This document shows positions 19,088 through 27,840 of a DNA stretch of 64,000 nucleotides, piece after piece. Origin of the DNA: Arthrobacter silviterrae (lineage in GTDB: Bacteria; Actinomycetota; Actinomycetes; Actinomycetales; Micrococcaceae). A program made the position numbers and the translations under genes. Within the stretch, counting starts at the first letter, position 1; every line of letters begins with the position of its first letter. Location of the stretch: NCBI RefSeq assembly GCF_011045165.1, contig NZ_JAAKZI010000003.1, positions 62,001-126,000 of the forward strand, given 5' to 3'. The notes under the pieces are model-generated. The model was not told the origin of the DNA. It made no database searches and was given only the letters and a program-made list of their open reading frames with translations.

Positions 19088-20718
19088 CTGCCCAAACCCA
19101 GAATCTCCACTGTCCGTTCACGCATGTCCATCTTGCGCACCTTGCCCGTGACGGTCATCGGGAAGTCATCCACGACAAGCACGTATCGGGGCACTTTGTG
19201 CCGGGAAAGGTGCCCCTCGCAGAATGCTGCGACGGCGGCCTGGTCAAGCGGTTCGGTGCCGGGCTTCATGAGGATCCAGGCGCACAGCTCCTCGCCGTAC
19301 TTTTCATCGGGAACGCCAATGACCTGCACATCGGCAATGTCCGGATGCTGGTACAGGAATTCCTCGATTTCGCGCGGGTACAGGTTTTCCCCGCCCCGGA
19401 TCACCATGTCCTTGATGCGGCCCACGATGTTGGTGTAGCCGTCCTCCAGCATGACGGCCAGGTCGCCTGTGTGCATCCAGCGGGCCGGATCAATGGCGGC
19501 GGCAGTCTTTTCGGGATCGTTCCAGTAGCCCAGCATGACCGAGTATCCGCGCGTGCAAAACTCGCCGGGGGTCCCGCGGGGGACGGTCAGCCCGGTCGCC
19601 GGGTCCACGATCTTGACCTCGAGGTGCGGGTGCACCCGGCCCACGGTCTCCGTGCGGTGGGCGACGTCGTCGTCCATCAGGGTTTGCATCGACACTGGCG
19701 AAGTCTCAGTCATGCCATAGGCAATCGAGACACCCTCCATGTGCATTTCAGTCATGGTCCGCTTCATCACCTCGACGGGGCAGGGGGAGCCTGCCATGAT
19801 GCCGGTGCGCAGACTCGAGAGGTCGTAGGTGGCGAAGTCGGGCAGGTTGAGCTCGGCGATGAACATGGTGGGAACCCCGTACAGGGCGGTGCAGTGTTCC
19901 GACTGGACGGCCTGCAGGGTGGCCGCTGCATTGAAGGACGCCGCCGGGATGACGATGGCCGCCCCGTGCGTCGAGGCCCCCAGGTTGGCCATGACCATGC
20001 CGAAGCAGTGGTAGAACGGCACCGGCACACACAGCCTGTCCGCTTCTGTGAACCCGATGGTTTCCGTCACAAAGTAGCCGTTGTTGAGGATGTTGTGGTG
20101 GCTGAGTGTGGCTCCCTTCGGGTAGCCCGTGGTCCCGGAGGTGTACTGGATGTTGATGGGCTCGTCGGTGCCCAGTTCTGCCATGGCGCGTTCGACGGCG
20201 TCACTGGCCACTGCCTTCCCGCCCGCCACGAGCGCGTCCCAGGAAGGCGTCCCGATGTAGACGGCCTCCGTCAGCTCCGGGCAGTCAGGGCGGACCTGCT
20301 CGATCATGGCCTGGTACTCGGAGCCGGCGAATTGGGGCAGTGCCACGATCATGCGCATGCCCGACTGCTGGACGGCATACTTCAATTCGTGGGCGCGATA
20401 GGACGGGTTGACATTGACCAGGATCACGCCAAGCTTTGCCGTCGCATACTGGATGAGCACCCATTCGGGGACGTTGGGTGCCCAGATGCCCAGCCGGTCA
20501 CCCTTGCCGACCCCGACGGCGAGCAAGCCGCGGGCCAGGGCATCGACGTCGTTGTTGAGTGCGGCGTAGCTCCACCGCCTGCCGGACGGCATGTCCACCA
20601 GGGCATCGCGATCGGGGAAGCGCGTGGCAGTACGGAGGAAATTGGCCCCAATGGTGTCACCCAGAAGCGGAATCGTGGACGTGCCGGACGTGTAGGAAGT
20701 CTGAACATCAGTGGTCAT
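19084..20718 (-). CDS. AMP-forming acyl-CoA synthetase
   Basis: A 544-residue ligase that activates a carboxylic acid as acyl-AMP and transfers it to CoA. The adenylating-enzyme motifs are all present: the phosphate loop [16 protein letters not shown] near residues 186-201, YGMTETSP near 324, the HTGDLA...[16 protein letters not shown] block near 416-445, and the C-terminal catalytic Lys in [11 protein letters not shown] near 525. It resembles medium/long-chain fatty acid ligases of actinobacteria. It follows the FAD monooxygenase gene on the same strand after 39 bases that contain its own predicted promoter and palindrome. Confidence 0.9.
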   Translation of the reverse strand: MTTDVQTSYTSGTSTIPLLGDTIGANFLRTATRFPDRDALVDMPSGRRWSYAALNNDVDALARGLLAVGVGKGDRLGIWAPNVPEWVLIQYATAKLGVILVNVNPSYRAHELKYAVQQSGMRMIVALPQFAGSEYQAMIEQVRPDCPELTEAVYIGTPSWDALVAGGKAVASDAVERAMAELGTDEPINIQYTSGTTGYPKGATLSHHNILNNGYFVTETIGFTEADRLCVPVPFYHCFGMVMANLGASTHGAAIVIPAASFNAAATLQAVQSEHCTALYGVPTMFIAELNLPDFATYDLSSLRTGIMAGSPCPVEVMKRTMTEMHMEGVSIAYGMTETSPVSMQTLMDDDVAHRTETVGRVHPHLEVKIVDPATGLTVPRGTPGEFCTRGYSVMLGYWNDPEKTAAAIDPARWMHTGDLAVMLEDGYTNIVGRIKDMVIRGGENLYPREIEEFLYQHPDIADVQVIGVPDEKYGEELCAWILMKPGTEPLDQAAVAAFCEGHLSRHKVPRYVLVVDDFPMTVTGKVRKMDMRERTVEILGLGS

Positions 20719-20727
20719 GTGATGATG

Positions 20728-20758
20728 CTAGTACTAAATCAGTTAATGTGCGCTAACT
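20728..20758 (-). promoter_or_regulatory. Predicted promoter and operator of the acyl-CoA synthetase gene
   Basis: Read on the minus strand, TTAGCG (20751-20756) and TACTAG (20728-20733) are spaced 17 bases apart, and the ATG at 20718 lies only nine bases past the -10, so the mRNA may be leaderless or nearly so. An inverted repeat AGTTA-8-TAACT (20741-20758) covers the -35, a typical place for a repressor such as a TetR-type fatty acid regulator. Confidence 0.45.
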
Positions 20759-21987
20759 CACCTCCGGAGGTCCTTTCGGCCTTTCCGGCGGAGCCGCTCG
20801 GGCCGGAAACCCCGTCCGACGAGGCGGGCCGTGATGGGCCGGGCTGCCTTTGACGCCAATGTGGCAAGACGTGCCTGCCACGGCGGCATCGAGTCCACGC
20901 CGCCCGCCCCTGCAAGCAGTTTGTGGACCTGTGCCTGCAGCGGCTGCATCAGGCGCACCGGCCACTCGCGCCGGCGCTGGAAACGTCGCATGGCATTGGC
21001 CGTGGGGAGGCCGGCGAGGAGGGGCGGCGCCAGCAGGCGGGCGGCGGCCACTGCATCCTGCACCGCATAGTTGACGCCCACCCCAAAGACGGGGCTCATT
21101 GCATGGGCCGCATCGCCTATGCAAAGCAGGCCCGGCACCGACCAGTCCGGGAGGCGGTCCAGCTGCACCGAGAGGAGCCGGATCTGGTCCCAGTCCCGCA
21201 GGGATTCCGCGGCCGCCGCAAGGAATGGCGTATTCGTGCGGATGTGCGCTTTCAACGCGTCCAGCCCGCCGGCCTTGATCGTGGTGAAGCCGTTCTTGGG
21301 GATCAGCAGGCCCATCTGGTAGTAGCCGGTGCGGGGGATGGTGATGAGAATGGAGCCATTGCGGAGGTATCCCAAGGTGTCCGGTGGCGGTGACGGGGGA
21401 GTGGGCAGGCGGAACCAGAGGACATCGATGGGAACGCCCAGCGCCTTCGGGTGCAGGCCGGCCGCCCCTCGAATCGTGGAGCCGCGGCCATCGGCAGCGA
21501 CCGTAAGGTCTGCGGCGATTGCCAGGGCGCCCTCGGGGCCCGCAGCCTGCACGCCGGTGACTTCGGCACCGTCGTGGAGCAGCCCCGTTGCCCCGGTCTC
21601 CATCAACAGGCGGAAATTGTCGAGTGTGCGCCCTTCCTGGGCAAGGAGGTCCAGGAAGTCCCACTGTGGCATGAGGGCTATGCGCTTGTTCGGCCCCCGC
21701 AGTGTGCCGAAGTCCACGGGAGTCAGGCGCGTCCCCCCAACTACGACATCCAGCGTGGTGATGCTGTTTTGTGGAATCCGCAGGAATTCCTCTCTCAGGC
21801 CAAGCTGGTCTATCAGGTCAAGTGTGGAGGCATGAATGGTGTCGCCGCGGAAATCACGAAAGAAATCTGCATGCTTTTCCAAGACAACAACGTCTACGCC
21901 CGCCCGGGCCAGCAGCAAGCCCAGCATCATGCCGGCGGGCCCGGCACCCACGATGCAGCATGTGGTTGACATTTCGGACCCAGCCAT
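20758..21987 (-). CDS. FAD-dependent monooxygenase/oxidoreductase (PHBH-like)
   Basis: A 409-residue flavoprotein of the FAD_binding_3 group. The Rossmann motif GAGPAGMMLGLLLARAGVDV is near residues 14-33, the DG motif VAADGRGSTIRGAAG near 155-170, and the GDAAHAMSPVFGVGVNYAVQDA block near 290-311. Such enzymes hydroxylate aromatic or other organic substrates or oxidise them; the substrate is unknown. The ATG at 21987 is chosen over 22014 because GGGAGG lies five bases upstream. Upstream of the ribosome site are two direct 16-bp repeats. It is divergent from the DedA-like gene and precedes the acyl-CoA synthetase. Confidence 0.85.
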   Translation of the reverse strand: MAGSEMSTTCCIVGAGPAGMMLGLLLARAGVDVVVLEKHADFFRDFRGDTIHASTLDLIDQLGLREEFLRIPQNSITTLDVVVGGTRLTPVDFGTLRGPNKRIALMPQWDFLDLLAQEGRTLDNFRLLMETGATGLLHDGAEVTGVQAAGPEGALAIAADLTVAADGRGSTIRGAAGLHPKALGVPIDVLWFRLPTPPSPPPDTLGYLRNGSILITIPRTGYYQMGLLIPKNGFTTIKAGGLDALKAHIRTNTPFLAAAAESLRDWDQIRLLSVQLDRLPDWSVPGLLCIGDAAHAMSPVFGVGVNYAVQDAVAAARLLAPPLLAGLPTANAMRRFQRRREWPVRLMQPLQAQVHKLLAGAGGVDSMPPWQARLATLASKAARPITARLVGRGFRPERLRRKGRKDLRR

Positions 21988-22004
21988 CGTCGCCTCCCGC
22001 GCCT

Positions 22005-22037
22005 TGCCGCCCATTTGGACGTGCCGCCCATTTGGAC
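22005..22037. repeat. Two tandem 16-bp direct repeats upstream of the FAD monooxygenase gene
   Basis: TGCCGCCCATTTGGAC occurs at 22005-22020 and again, perfectly, at 22022-22037, a period of 17 bases. The pair ends 18 bases from the monooxygenase ATG on the minus strand. It may be a tandem operator or a recent duplication. Confidence 0.7.
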
Positions 22038-22219
22038 CTGCGGCGGAACATTCCCTATCGATGCTACGCCGCGCCCACCAGCCGCGACAGCGCCAGTGCG
22101 GTGCGGATCACCTCCGGGCAATTAGCTGAACTTCGCGTTCGTTGGCTAAGATGGACGGAGTAAATTAGCGCAGGTTTCTGTCGCTGAATTCTCGTTTGTT
22201 CCCAGGGGGTGGCGCGCTC

Positions 22220-22798
22220 ATGATGGACACGATCGCCTCCCTGCCCTTTGCGTGGGCGTACCTGCTCTTGTTTGCGGTGGTGATGCTTCGTTCCAATGCC
22301 ACCTACTGGGCCGGCCGTGGCGTGGCCGCCGGCGGCCGGAAGACACGGCTTCAAAAGTACCTGAAGTCCCCGTCCGTGGCCCGCGCCGAGGCGGCGATTG
22401 CCCGATGGGGTGCGCCAGCCGTCAGTGTGAGTTTCTTGACCATTGGCGTGCAGACGGCCGTGAACATGGCCGCGGGCCTGGCCAGGATGCCGCTGCGACG
22501 CTACATTCCTGCTACCGTGGTGGGCGCCCTGGCCTGGGCGGCCATCTACGCCACTGTGGGGCTGGCAGCATTTGACGCTGCCGTGGCTGCAGCCGCCGGT
22601 TCGCCCGTCGCGTTGATTTCCTTGGCCGTGTTGGCGGCCGCCGCCGTCCTGGGCCTGCACCTGGTCCGGGTGGCCCGCCGCAGGAAACTGGACAGCTCAG
22701 CCCTGGCGGACTGCCCCGTCATGAACCCGGTCATGAACCCCGTCATGAACCCGGCCGGCAACCAGACGGCGCCGGAGGGCCCAGTGGGCAGCGCCTGA
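22220..22798 (+). CDS. DedA/VTT-family membrane protein
   Basis: A 192-residue polytopic protein with about four hydrophobic helices. The stretch from FLTIGVQTAVNMAAGLARMPLRRYIPATVVGALAWAAIYATVG matches the VTT (DedA) core pattern, including the amphipathic membrane-re-entrant part and the Arg pair. DedA proteins are lipid or solute transporters that support membrane homeostasis. The ATG at 22220 follows AGGGGG about ten bases upstream; a second ATG is adjacent. The C terminus holds three copies of the tetrapeptide VMNP and is probably disordered. Confidence 0.75.
   Translation: MMDTIASLPFAWAYLLLFAVVMLRSNATYWAGRGVAAGGRKTRLQKYLKSPSVARAEAAIARWGAPAVSVSFLTIGVQTAVNMAAGLARMPLRRYIPATVVGALAWAAIYATVGLAAFDAAVAAAAGSPVALISLAVLAAAAVLGLHLVRVARRRKLDSSALADCPVMNPVMNPVMNPAGNQTAPEGPVGSA
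22718..22753 (+). repeat. Three tandem copies of a 12-bp coding repeat
   Basis: GTCATGAACCCG-type units occupy 22718-22753 in frame and encode V-M-N-P three times at the C terminus of the DedA-like protein. Copies differ at one wobble base. Slippage at this site could change the tail length without breaking the frame. Confidence 0.8.
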
Positions 22799-22818
22799 GA
22801 ACAGGTAGAGTCTTAGGC

Positions 22819-23637
22819 ATGCACCAATCCACCTCACTGTCGGCCGTTGAGGCCACCTCGTACTACCGCCACTTGGGCGGCGAAGACTATGAATCCACCA
22901 TCCACACCCAAGGTGCATGGAACCCCCATGAACAGCACATGGCCCCGGTGACAGGTGTTTTGGTGCACGCGCTGGAGCAGTTTCAGCCGCGGGATGGCAT
23001 GAGGCTGGTTCGGTTCAACTTTGACATCCTGGGCTTGATTCCTGCCGGCCCCTTCTCCATTGAGACCACCATGCTGCGCCCCGGCAAGACGATCGAGCTG
23101 TTGCAGGCCGAACTTGTCGCGCACGGCCGCCCCACCGTGCGCGTGACTGCCTGGCGCCTGCAGACCGGAGATACCGGGGCCGTGGAAGCACTGGAGGACC
23201 CCTCCATGGGCAGCCCGGATGATGCTGAGCCGTGGGACGGCATGGAGATTTGGCCAGGCGGCTTCATCAGGAGCCTTGAGGGCAGGGTCGAACCAGGGCA
23301 CCGCCCGGGCCGCGGCCGGGCATGGCTGCGCAGCCCCTATTCCATGCTCGACGGCGTTCCCACGTCCCCGCTGGTCCGCCTCCTCGGGCTGGTGGACAGT
23401 GCCAACGGCATTTCAGCACGGGTGGTGCCGGGACCGGGAGGCTACATGTTCCCCAACGTGGACCTGTCCGTCCACGTGCACCGTGAACCTGTGGGTGAGT
23501 GGCTTGGCCTGGAGACGCATGTGACGTTTGCGGCGGACGGCGTCGGGCTGACATCATCCGTCCTGCACGACATCAAGGGCCCGTTCGGCCGTTCCGAACA
23601 GATCCTGACGGTCCGCCCCATTCCCGACGCCAAATGA
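22819..23637 (+). CDS. Acyl-CoA thioesterase-like protein (double hotdog)
   Basis: A 272-residue protein with the arrangement of TesB-like thioesterases: an N-terminal hotdog segment (GAWNPHEQHMAPVTGVLVHALEQF and RLVRFNFDILGLIPAGPFSIETTMLRPGKTIELLQAEL) and a C-terminal one (SPLVRLLGLVDSANGISARV and NVDLSVHVHREPVGEWLGLETHV). Members hydrolyse acyl-CoA, or are catalytically poor relatives. The ATG at 22819 has only AGGTAGAG upstream. The stop overlaps the lipoate-ligase-like gene (ATGA), so the two proteins are probably functionally linked. Confidence 0.8.
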   Translation: MHQSTSLSAVEATSYYRHLGGEDYESTIHTQGAWNPHEQHMAPVTGVLVHALEQFQPRDGMRLVRFNFDILGLIPAGPFSIETTMLRPGKTIELLQAELVAHGRPTVRVTAWRLQTGDTGAVEALEDPSMGSPDDAEPWDGMEIWPGGFIRSLEGRVEPGHRPGRGRAWLRSPYSMLDGVPTSPLVRLLGLVDSANGISARVVPGPGGYMFPNVDLSVHVHREPVGEWLGLETHVTFAADGVGLTSSVLHDIKGPFGRSEQILTVRPIPDAK

Positions 23638-24392
23638 CAGCAGACAGCCCCGGCCTGATGGCCGCCTCACTCGTGGTCCACAGGCAGCAGGAGACCCTGG
23701 GTGCCGGGGCCGACCTCAATCGTGGCCTGGACCTGCTGTCAGAGGTCCGCAGCGGGGCGCGGCCGGCCATGCTGCGCCTTTACCGCCCCCAGCCCACCGT
23801 CGCATTTGGCCAGCGAGACACCCGCCTGCCGGGCTACGCCAAGGCCGCCCGTGCAGCCGCAGCCCGCGGGTTCGTCCCGGCCGTGCGGCGGGCAGGCGGC
23901 AGGGCTGCGGCCTACCACGAGGGCACGCTGGTGGTGGACCACATCCAGCCCGAGGCGGACGCCATTGCGGGCGCCAAGGCCAGGTTTGGCTTTTTTGGTG
24001 AACTGTTCACGGAGGCACTGCGCTCACTGGGGCTTGACGCAGGCGTAGGGGAAATTCCCGGCGAGTACTGCCCCGGCGAGTTCAGCGTGTTCGGGCGGGT
24101 TCCCGGGCCCGCGGCCGGGCCTGGCAGGGGTCTGGAGGGCGCCCTCAAGCTGGCAGGCACGGCCCAGCGCGTCGTGGCAGGGGCCTGGCTGTTCAGCTCG
24201 GTGATTGTGGTGGAAAATTCTGCACCCATCCGGGATGTGCTCGTTGATACCTACAGCGCCCTGGGCCTGGAATGGGACCCGCACACCGCCGGGGCGGCGG
24301 AAGACTTGGTCCCGGGCATCACCGTGGACGCCGTGGAGGCAGCCGTGCTGGCCGTCTACGCCCGCCACGCAAAACTGCTTACGGAGAGCTGA
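23634..24392 (+). CDS. Lipoate-protein ligase A-like acyltransferase
   Basis: A 252-residue protein of the BPL/LPL catalytic superfamily. The substrate loop [18 protein letters not shown] corresponds to the RR-x-SGGGAVYHD motif of LplA, here with R-A in place of the last G-A, and the catalytic-lysine motif [13 protein letters not shown] is clear. It could attach lipoate or octanoate to a protein or transfer an acyl group between carriers. The ATG overlaps the thioesterase stop (ATGA). Its last 14 bases overlap the end of the convergent mycothiol dehydrogenase gene. The GGR change in the loop makes substrate choice uncertain. Confidence 0.8.
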   Translation: MTADSPGLMAASLVVHRQQETLGAGADLNRGLDLLSEVRSGARPAMLRLYRPQPTVAFGQRDTRLPGYAKAARAAAARGFVPAVRRAGGRAAAYHEGTLVVDHIQPEADAIAGAKARFGFFGELFTEALRSLGLDAGVGEIPGEYCPGEFSVFGRVPGPAAGPGRGLEGALKLAGTAQRVVAGAWLFSSVIVVENSAPIRDVLVDTYSALGLEWDPHTAGAAEDLVPGITVDAVEAAVLAVYARHAKLLTES

Positions 24393-25497
24393 GGTCCGTC
24401 TGGGGCCGGGCTTGGAGTTCTACGACTGATCGAAGCACGGAACCCTGCCCCATCCTGGTGAACGCGGCATCAATGTCGTTGATGGTGATTCGTTCGCTGA
24501 CGAATGTGTCAAGGTCCAAGCGGCCCTGTTTGTAGAGCTCGATCAGCATTGGAATGTCACGGGACGGGAGGCAGTCCCCGTACCAGGAGGACTTGAGGGA
24601 GCCACCGCGCCCAAACACGTCCAGCAAGGGCAGCTCCAGGAGCATCTCCGGTGCAGGCACGCCCACCAGCACCACCGTGCCGGCCAGGTCGCGGGCGTAG
24701 AACGCCTGCCGGTACGTCTCGGGACGTCCCACGGCGTCAATCACCACGTCGGCGCCGAATCCGCCCGTGAGTCCACGGATGGCCGCCACTGCATCCTCTG
24801 AGGCCGAGTCGACCGTGTGTGTGGCGCCGAGTTTCCTTGCCGTTGCCAGCTTTCGCGGGTCCCGGTCCACGGCGATGATGGTGGTGGCACCGGCCAGGGC
24901 GGCGCCGGCAACGGCTGCGGAACCCACGCCGCCGCAGCCGATCACGGCCACGGAGTCACCGCGCTTGACCCCGCCCGTGTTGATGGCTGCCCCGATGCCC
25001 GCCATGACGCCGCAGCCCAGCAGGCCGACGGCGGCGGGATCAACGTCGGCATCCACCTTGGTGCATTGCCCCGCGGCGACCAGGGTCTTGTCAATGAACG
25101 CGCCAATGCCGAGGGCAGGAGTCAGCGGGGTGCCGTCCTCCAACGTCATCTTCTGCGTGGCATTGGCCGTATTGAAGCAGTATTGCGGCTGACCCTTGGC
25201 GCATGCTCGGCAGGTGCCGCACACGGCCCGCCAATTCAGCACCACCCTGTCGCCCAGTGCAACATTGCTCACGTCCGGGCCCACCGCGCTGACCACGCCG
25301 GTGGCTTCATGGCCCAGCAGGAAGGGAAAGTCGTCGCTGATGCCGCCCTGTTTGTAGTGCAGGTCGGTGTGGCACACGCCGCTGGTGAGGATGTCCACCA
25401 GCGCCTCGCCGGGGCCGGGGTCCGGCACCCTTACAGTTTGCAGTGTGACGGGGGCATCCTTGGACAACACGACTGCGCCCTGGACCAGGTGGACCAT
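24379..25497 (-). CDS. S-(hydroxymethyl)mycothiol dehydrogenase (zinc alcohol dehydrogenase)
   Basis: A 372-residue class III-type medium-chain dehydrogenase. Catalytic zinc ligands are in GVCHTDLH and LLGHEATG, structural zinc ligands are the four cysteines of [15 protein letters not shown], and the NAD-binding motif is [13 protein letters not shown]. The sequence matches the mycothiol-dependent formaldehyde dehydrogenase (MscR/FadH) of actinobacteria, which oxidises the formaldehyde-mycothiol adduct and can reduce S-nitrosomycothiol. The ATG at 25497 has AAGGAGTA just upstream. It lies 35 bases behind the mycoredoxin gene on the same strand, supporting a mycothiol role. Confidence 0.88.
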   Translation of the reverse strand: MVHLVQGAVVLSKDAPVTLQTVRVPDPGPGEALVDILTSGVCHTDLHYKQGGISDDFPFLLGHEATGVVSAVGPDVSNVALGDRVVLNWRAVCGTCRACAKGQPQYCFNTANATQKMTLEDGTPLTPALGIGAFIDKTLVAAGQCTKVDADVDPAAVGLLGCGVMAGIGAAINTGGVKRGDSVAVIGCGGVGSAAVAGAALAGATTIIAVDRDPRKLATARKLGATHTVDSASEDAVAAIRGLTGGFGADVVIDAVGRPETYRQAFYARDLAGTVVLVGVPAPEMLLELPLLDVFGRGGSLKSSWYGDCLPSRDIPMLIELYKQGRLDLDTFVSERITINDIDAAFTRMGQGSVLRSVVELQARPQTDLSSP

Positions 25498-25532
25498 GTC
25501 TTACTCCTTGTATTTGCGGAAGGGAAGGCGGT

Positions 25533-25790
25533 TCAGACTCCCAGCTTCGCCATGACGTCATTGAGGGACGGGTTGGTTGCAGCGGAGCCGTCCGGATAGA
25601 TCACGGTGGGCACAGTCTGGTTCCCGTTGTTCAGCTTCTCCACCAATTCGGCGGTGCCGGGAGTGTCTTCAATGTTGATTTCGGTGTAGCCAATCCCCTT
25701 GGCGTCTAGCTGCTTCTTCAAGCGCTTGCAGTAACCGCACCAAACGGTCGAAAACATCGTGATGGTGCCGGTTTCCGGGGTGTATTCCAC
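25533..25790 (-). CDS. mrx1: Mycoredoxin (mycothiol-dependent glutaredoxin-like protein)
   Basis: An 85-residue glutaredoxin-fold protein with active site W-C-G-Y-C at residues 17-21, the form found in mycoredoxin-1, which reduces protein-mycothiol mixed disulfides. The TVPTVIYPDGSAATNPS segment carries the cis-proline loop. The start is GTG at 25790 with AGGAG eight bases upstream. It is the first gene of a two-gene unit with the S-hydroxymethylmycothiol dehydrogenase, so both products depend on mycothiol. Confidence 0.9.
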   Translation of the reverse strand: MEYTPETGTITMFSTVWCGYCKRLKKQLDAKGIGYTEINIEDTPGTAELVEKLNNGNQTVPTVIYPDGSAATNPSLNDVMAKLGV

Positions 25791-25895
25791 GTTATTTCTC
25801 CTACGAATCTATTTCTGTGCCGTCGTAGCCACAACGCTACCGGCTCGCCCGGCTATTCCCGCCATTGGGGCGCCGGAAGTGGCACGATGGATGGC

Positions 25896-26615
25896 ATGTG
25901 CGGACGATATGTGATGGCCCGGGCCGTGGGCGACCTGGTTGCGGAACTGGAAGCCGAGGCGGACGAGAACCTGGAGCTGCGCGCTTCCTGGAATGTGGCG
26001 CCGACTTCGGATGTGCCCATTGTGCTGGAGCGGCTTGTTGACGGCGTGGCCCACAGGCAGGTGCACGTGGCCAAGTGGGGTTTGGTGCCGCGCTGGGCCA
26101 AGGATGCCTCGGTGGGAGTGTGGGCCTTTAATGCCCGGACCGAAACAGTCCTGGAGAAGCCCACCTTTCGCACCGCCGCCAAGTCCAGGCGCTGCGCCGT
26201 CCCGGTGGAGGGGTACTACGAATGGAAGAAGCTTCCCGGAGGCGCCAAACAGCCGTACTTTGTCCACAATCCCGGCGGCCGGCTTATTTCCTTCGCCGGG
26301 CTGTACGAGTGGTGGAAGGACCCGGCCCTGGCGGACGGGGATCCGGGCCAGTGGCTGCTGTCCTGCACCATCCTCACCATGGCTTCACCGCCCGACGGCG
26401 AACTGGCAACCCTCCACGACCGGCTTCCTGTTCCGCTGGGGCAGGACACCCTGGGTGAATGGCTGGACCCGGGAAATACGACGCCGAAAACTGTCTTGGA
26501 CGCAGTCCTGGCAGAGTCCTACAGCCTGGCTGCCGGTTGGGTGCTGGACCTGGTGGGCCCCGAGGTTGGCAATGTTCGCAACGATTCGCCGGAGCTCATG
26601 GCACGTCAGGCCTGA
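25896..26615 (+). CDS. SRAP-domain protein (YedK/HMCES family)
   Basis: A 239-residue protein that forms a covalent thiazolidine link to abasic sites in single-stranded DNA. All key residues are present: Cys2 after the start Met (M-C-G-R-Y), the Asn in SWNVAPTSDVP, Glu105 in VEGYYEWKK and His174 in TLHDRLPVPL. The mechanism requires Cys2 to become the N-terminal residue, so the ATG at 25896 is the start rather than the in-frame ATG three codons upstream at 25887. It is a single gene divergent from mycoredoxin with about 105 bases between them. Confidence 0.93.
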   Translation: MCGRYVMARAVGDLVAELEAEADENLELRASWNVAPTSDVPIVLERLVDGVAHRQVHVAKWGLVPRWAKDASVGVWAFNARTETVLEKPTFRTAAKSRRCAVPVEGYYEWKKLPGGAKQPYFVHNPGGRLISFAGLYEWWKDPALADGDPGQWLLSCTILTMASPPDGELATLHDRLPVPLGQDTLGEWLDPGNTTPKTVLDAVLAESYSLAAGWVLDLVGPEVGNVRNDSPELMARQA

Positions 26616-26667
26616 GCGAATGTCAGGCCAGGCCGGCCGCCGGACCAGCGGCTGCGGCACCATCCCG

Positions 26668-27198
26668 TTAGATAATGCTGAACAGGCACAGGGCCAGCGC
26701 CACCGCGGCGAGGGCTTCCTGCACCCCGAGTGCCGGCTGGATTCTTGGCGCTGAATCCTTCGGCATGGCGAAGGTGCCCAGCAGCCAGCCCGCGCAGGAG
26801 AGGCTCAGGATCACGGCCACTGCCATGTGTTGGATGATGGTGGCCAGTTCCTGGCTGGCACCGGCATGGTGCACGGTGTTCAGTGCCAGGGAGGCCCACA
26901 GGGCGACGGCCGAATATAGCAGGCGGTAAACTGCCGCCCCCCTCCCGGTCCCGGGAGGGCGTTCGCCTCTGCCCGCCGGTGCAGCCACCCGCCAGAGGAA
27001 CCACATTCCCGCGCAGCCGGCGGCAGCGGCGGCAGCCGGAGACCCTATCAAGCTCCACAGCATTGCACCCGGGGCGAGGGCGGCAACTGCCAGTGCGGCA
27101 CCATCCACCCTGGCCGGAGCCGATGGTGCCGTGACGGCCCGGGCGGCGCCCGCCAGGACGACGAGCACCAGGAGTGCTGCAACTGCTATGGGGATCAT
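26668..27198 (-). CDS. Multi-pass membrane protein of unknown function
   Basis: A 176-residue hydrophobic protein with about five predicted transmembrane helices: residues 3-20, 38-60, 90-107, 120-145 and 157-175. A conserved-looking HH motif (LNTVHHAGASQELATIIQHMAV) sits before the fourth helix, similar to DUF5134-type actinobacterial proteins and to some copper- or haem-linked membrane families. The function is not assigned. It converges with the SRAP gene. The 164 bases upstream (27199-27362) hold no gene. Confidence 0.65.
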   Translation of the reverse strand: MIPIAVAALLVLVVLAGAARAVTAPSAPARVDGAALAVAALAPGAMLWSLIGSPAAAAAAGCAGMWFLWRVAAPAGRGERPPGTGRGAAVYRLLYSAVALWASLALNTVHHAGASQELATIIQHMAVAVILSLSCAGWLLGTFAMPKDSAPRIQPALGVQEALAAVALALCLFSII

Positions 27199-27362
27199 GG
27201 CCGGGGCCGCCTTACTCTGTGCATGCGAAAGTGCCGTCCTCTACGGGTGTGGGCACAGCCAATGGTCACACGCCAAGCTGGGGGAATTGGCGGGACATGT
27301 CGCGGGCGCAGCAATTTCGGGCAGATTCCCAGCCTGTTCACAGCGGGGATCCACATGGGGAA

Positions 27363-27797
27363 TTAAACTGTGACGCGGCCCGTGTCGTCCACATCCCAGG
27401 TGGGGTTGTAGGCCACTTCCCAGCGGAAGCCGTCCGGGTCCGCGAAGTAGCCGCTGTAGCCTCCCCATGACTGGCGCGCCGGGTCGCGGACGACGGCGGC
27501 GCCGGCCTTGCGGGCCTGTCCCACCACGGCGTCCACCGCCTCCGGGCTGGACACGTTGTGGCTGAGCGTCACAGGCGGGATGGGACAGGCATCAAGGGCG
27601 GCTGGGTCCGTGCCAAGCTCTGCAGCCATGGCGGCCCTGTCCCACAGTGACAAAATGAGGCCATGGTTGACCTGGAGGAAAATGACCTCACCGGGGACGT
27701 CAAGCCGTGCCTCGCAGCCGAGTCCCGTGACGTAGAAGTCCCGGGAACGCGAAACGTCACGGACCCCCAGTGATATGAAATTCAGCCGTTGTTCCAT
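27363..27797 (-). CDS. VOC-family protein (glyoxalase/dioxygenase-like)
   Basis: A 144-residue protein with the paired beta-alpha-beta-beta-beta modules of the vicinal oxygen chelate superfamily: RLNFISLGVRDVSRSRDFYV at the start and VTLSHNVSSPEAVDAVVGQA, then GYFADPDGFRWEVAYNP at the end. The His of the SLGV strand is replaced, while the terminal Glu (WEVAYN) is kept, so metal binding is uncertain. The ATG at 27797 has AGGGGGC upstream. It follows the GNAT gene on the same strand with 43 bases between them. Confidence 0.8.
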   Translation of the reverse strand: MEQRLNFISLGVRDVSRSRDFYVTGLGCEARLDVPGEVIFLQVNHGLILSLWDRAAMAAELGTDPAALDACPIPPVTLSHNVSSPEAVDAVVGQARKAGAAVVRDPARQSWGGYSGYFADPDGFRWEVAYNPTWDVDDTGRVTV

Positions 27798-27840
27798 GAT
27801 GCCCCCTGTGTGTGGTCTGTTGGCACTCTGCAGCGCCGCC

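Noticed and set aside
18994-20853. Open frame of 619 codons on the plus strand
   Set aside because: It is antisense to the well-supported acyl-CoA synthetase gene; His/Gly/Asp-rich composition is typical of a shadow frame.
25887-25895. ATG 25887 as the start of the SRAP protein
   Set aside because: SRAP chemistry needs Cys at position 2 with a free N terminus, which only the ATG at 25896 provides.
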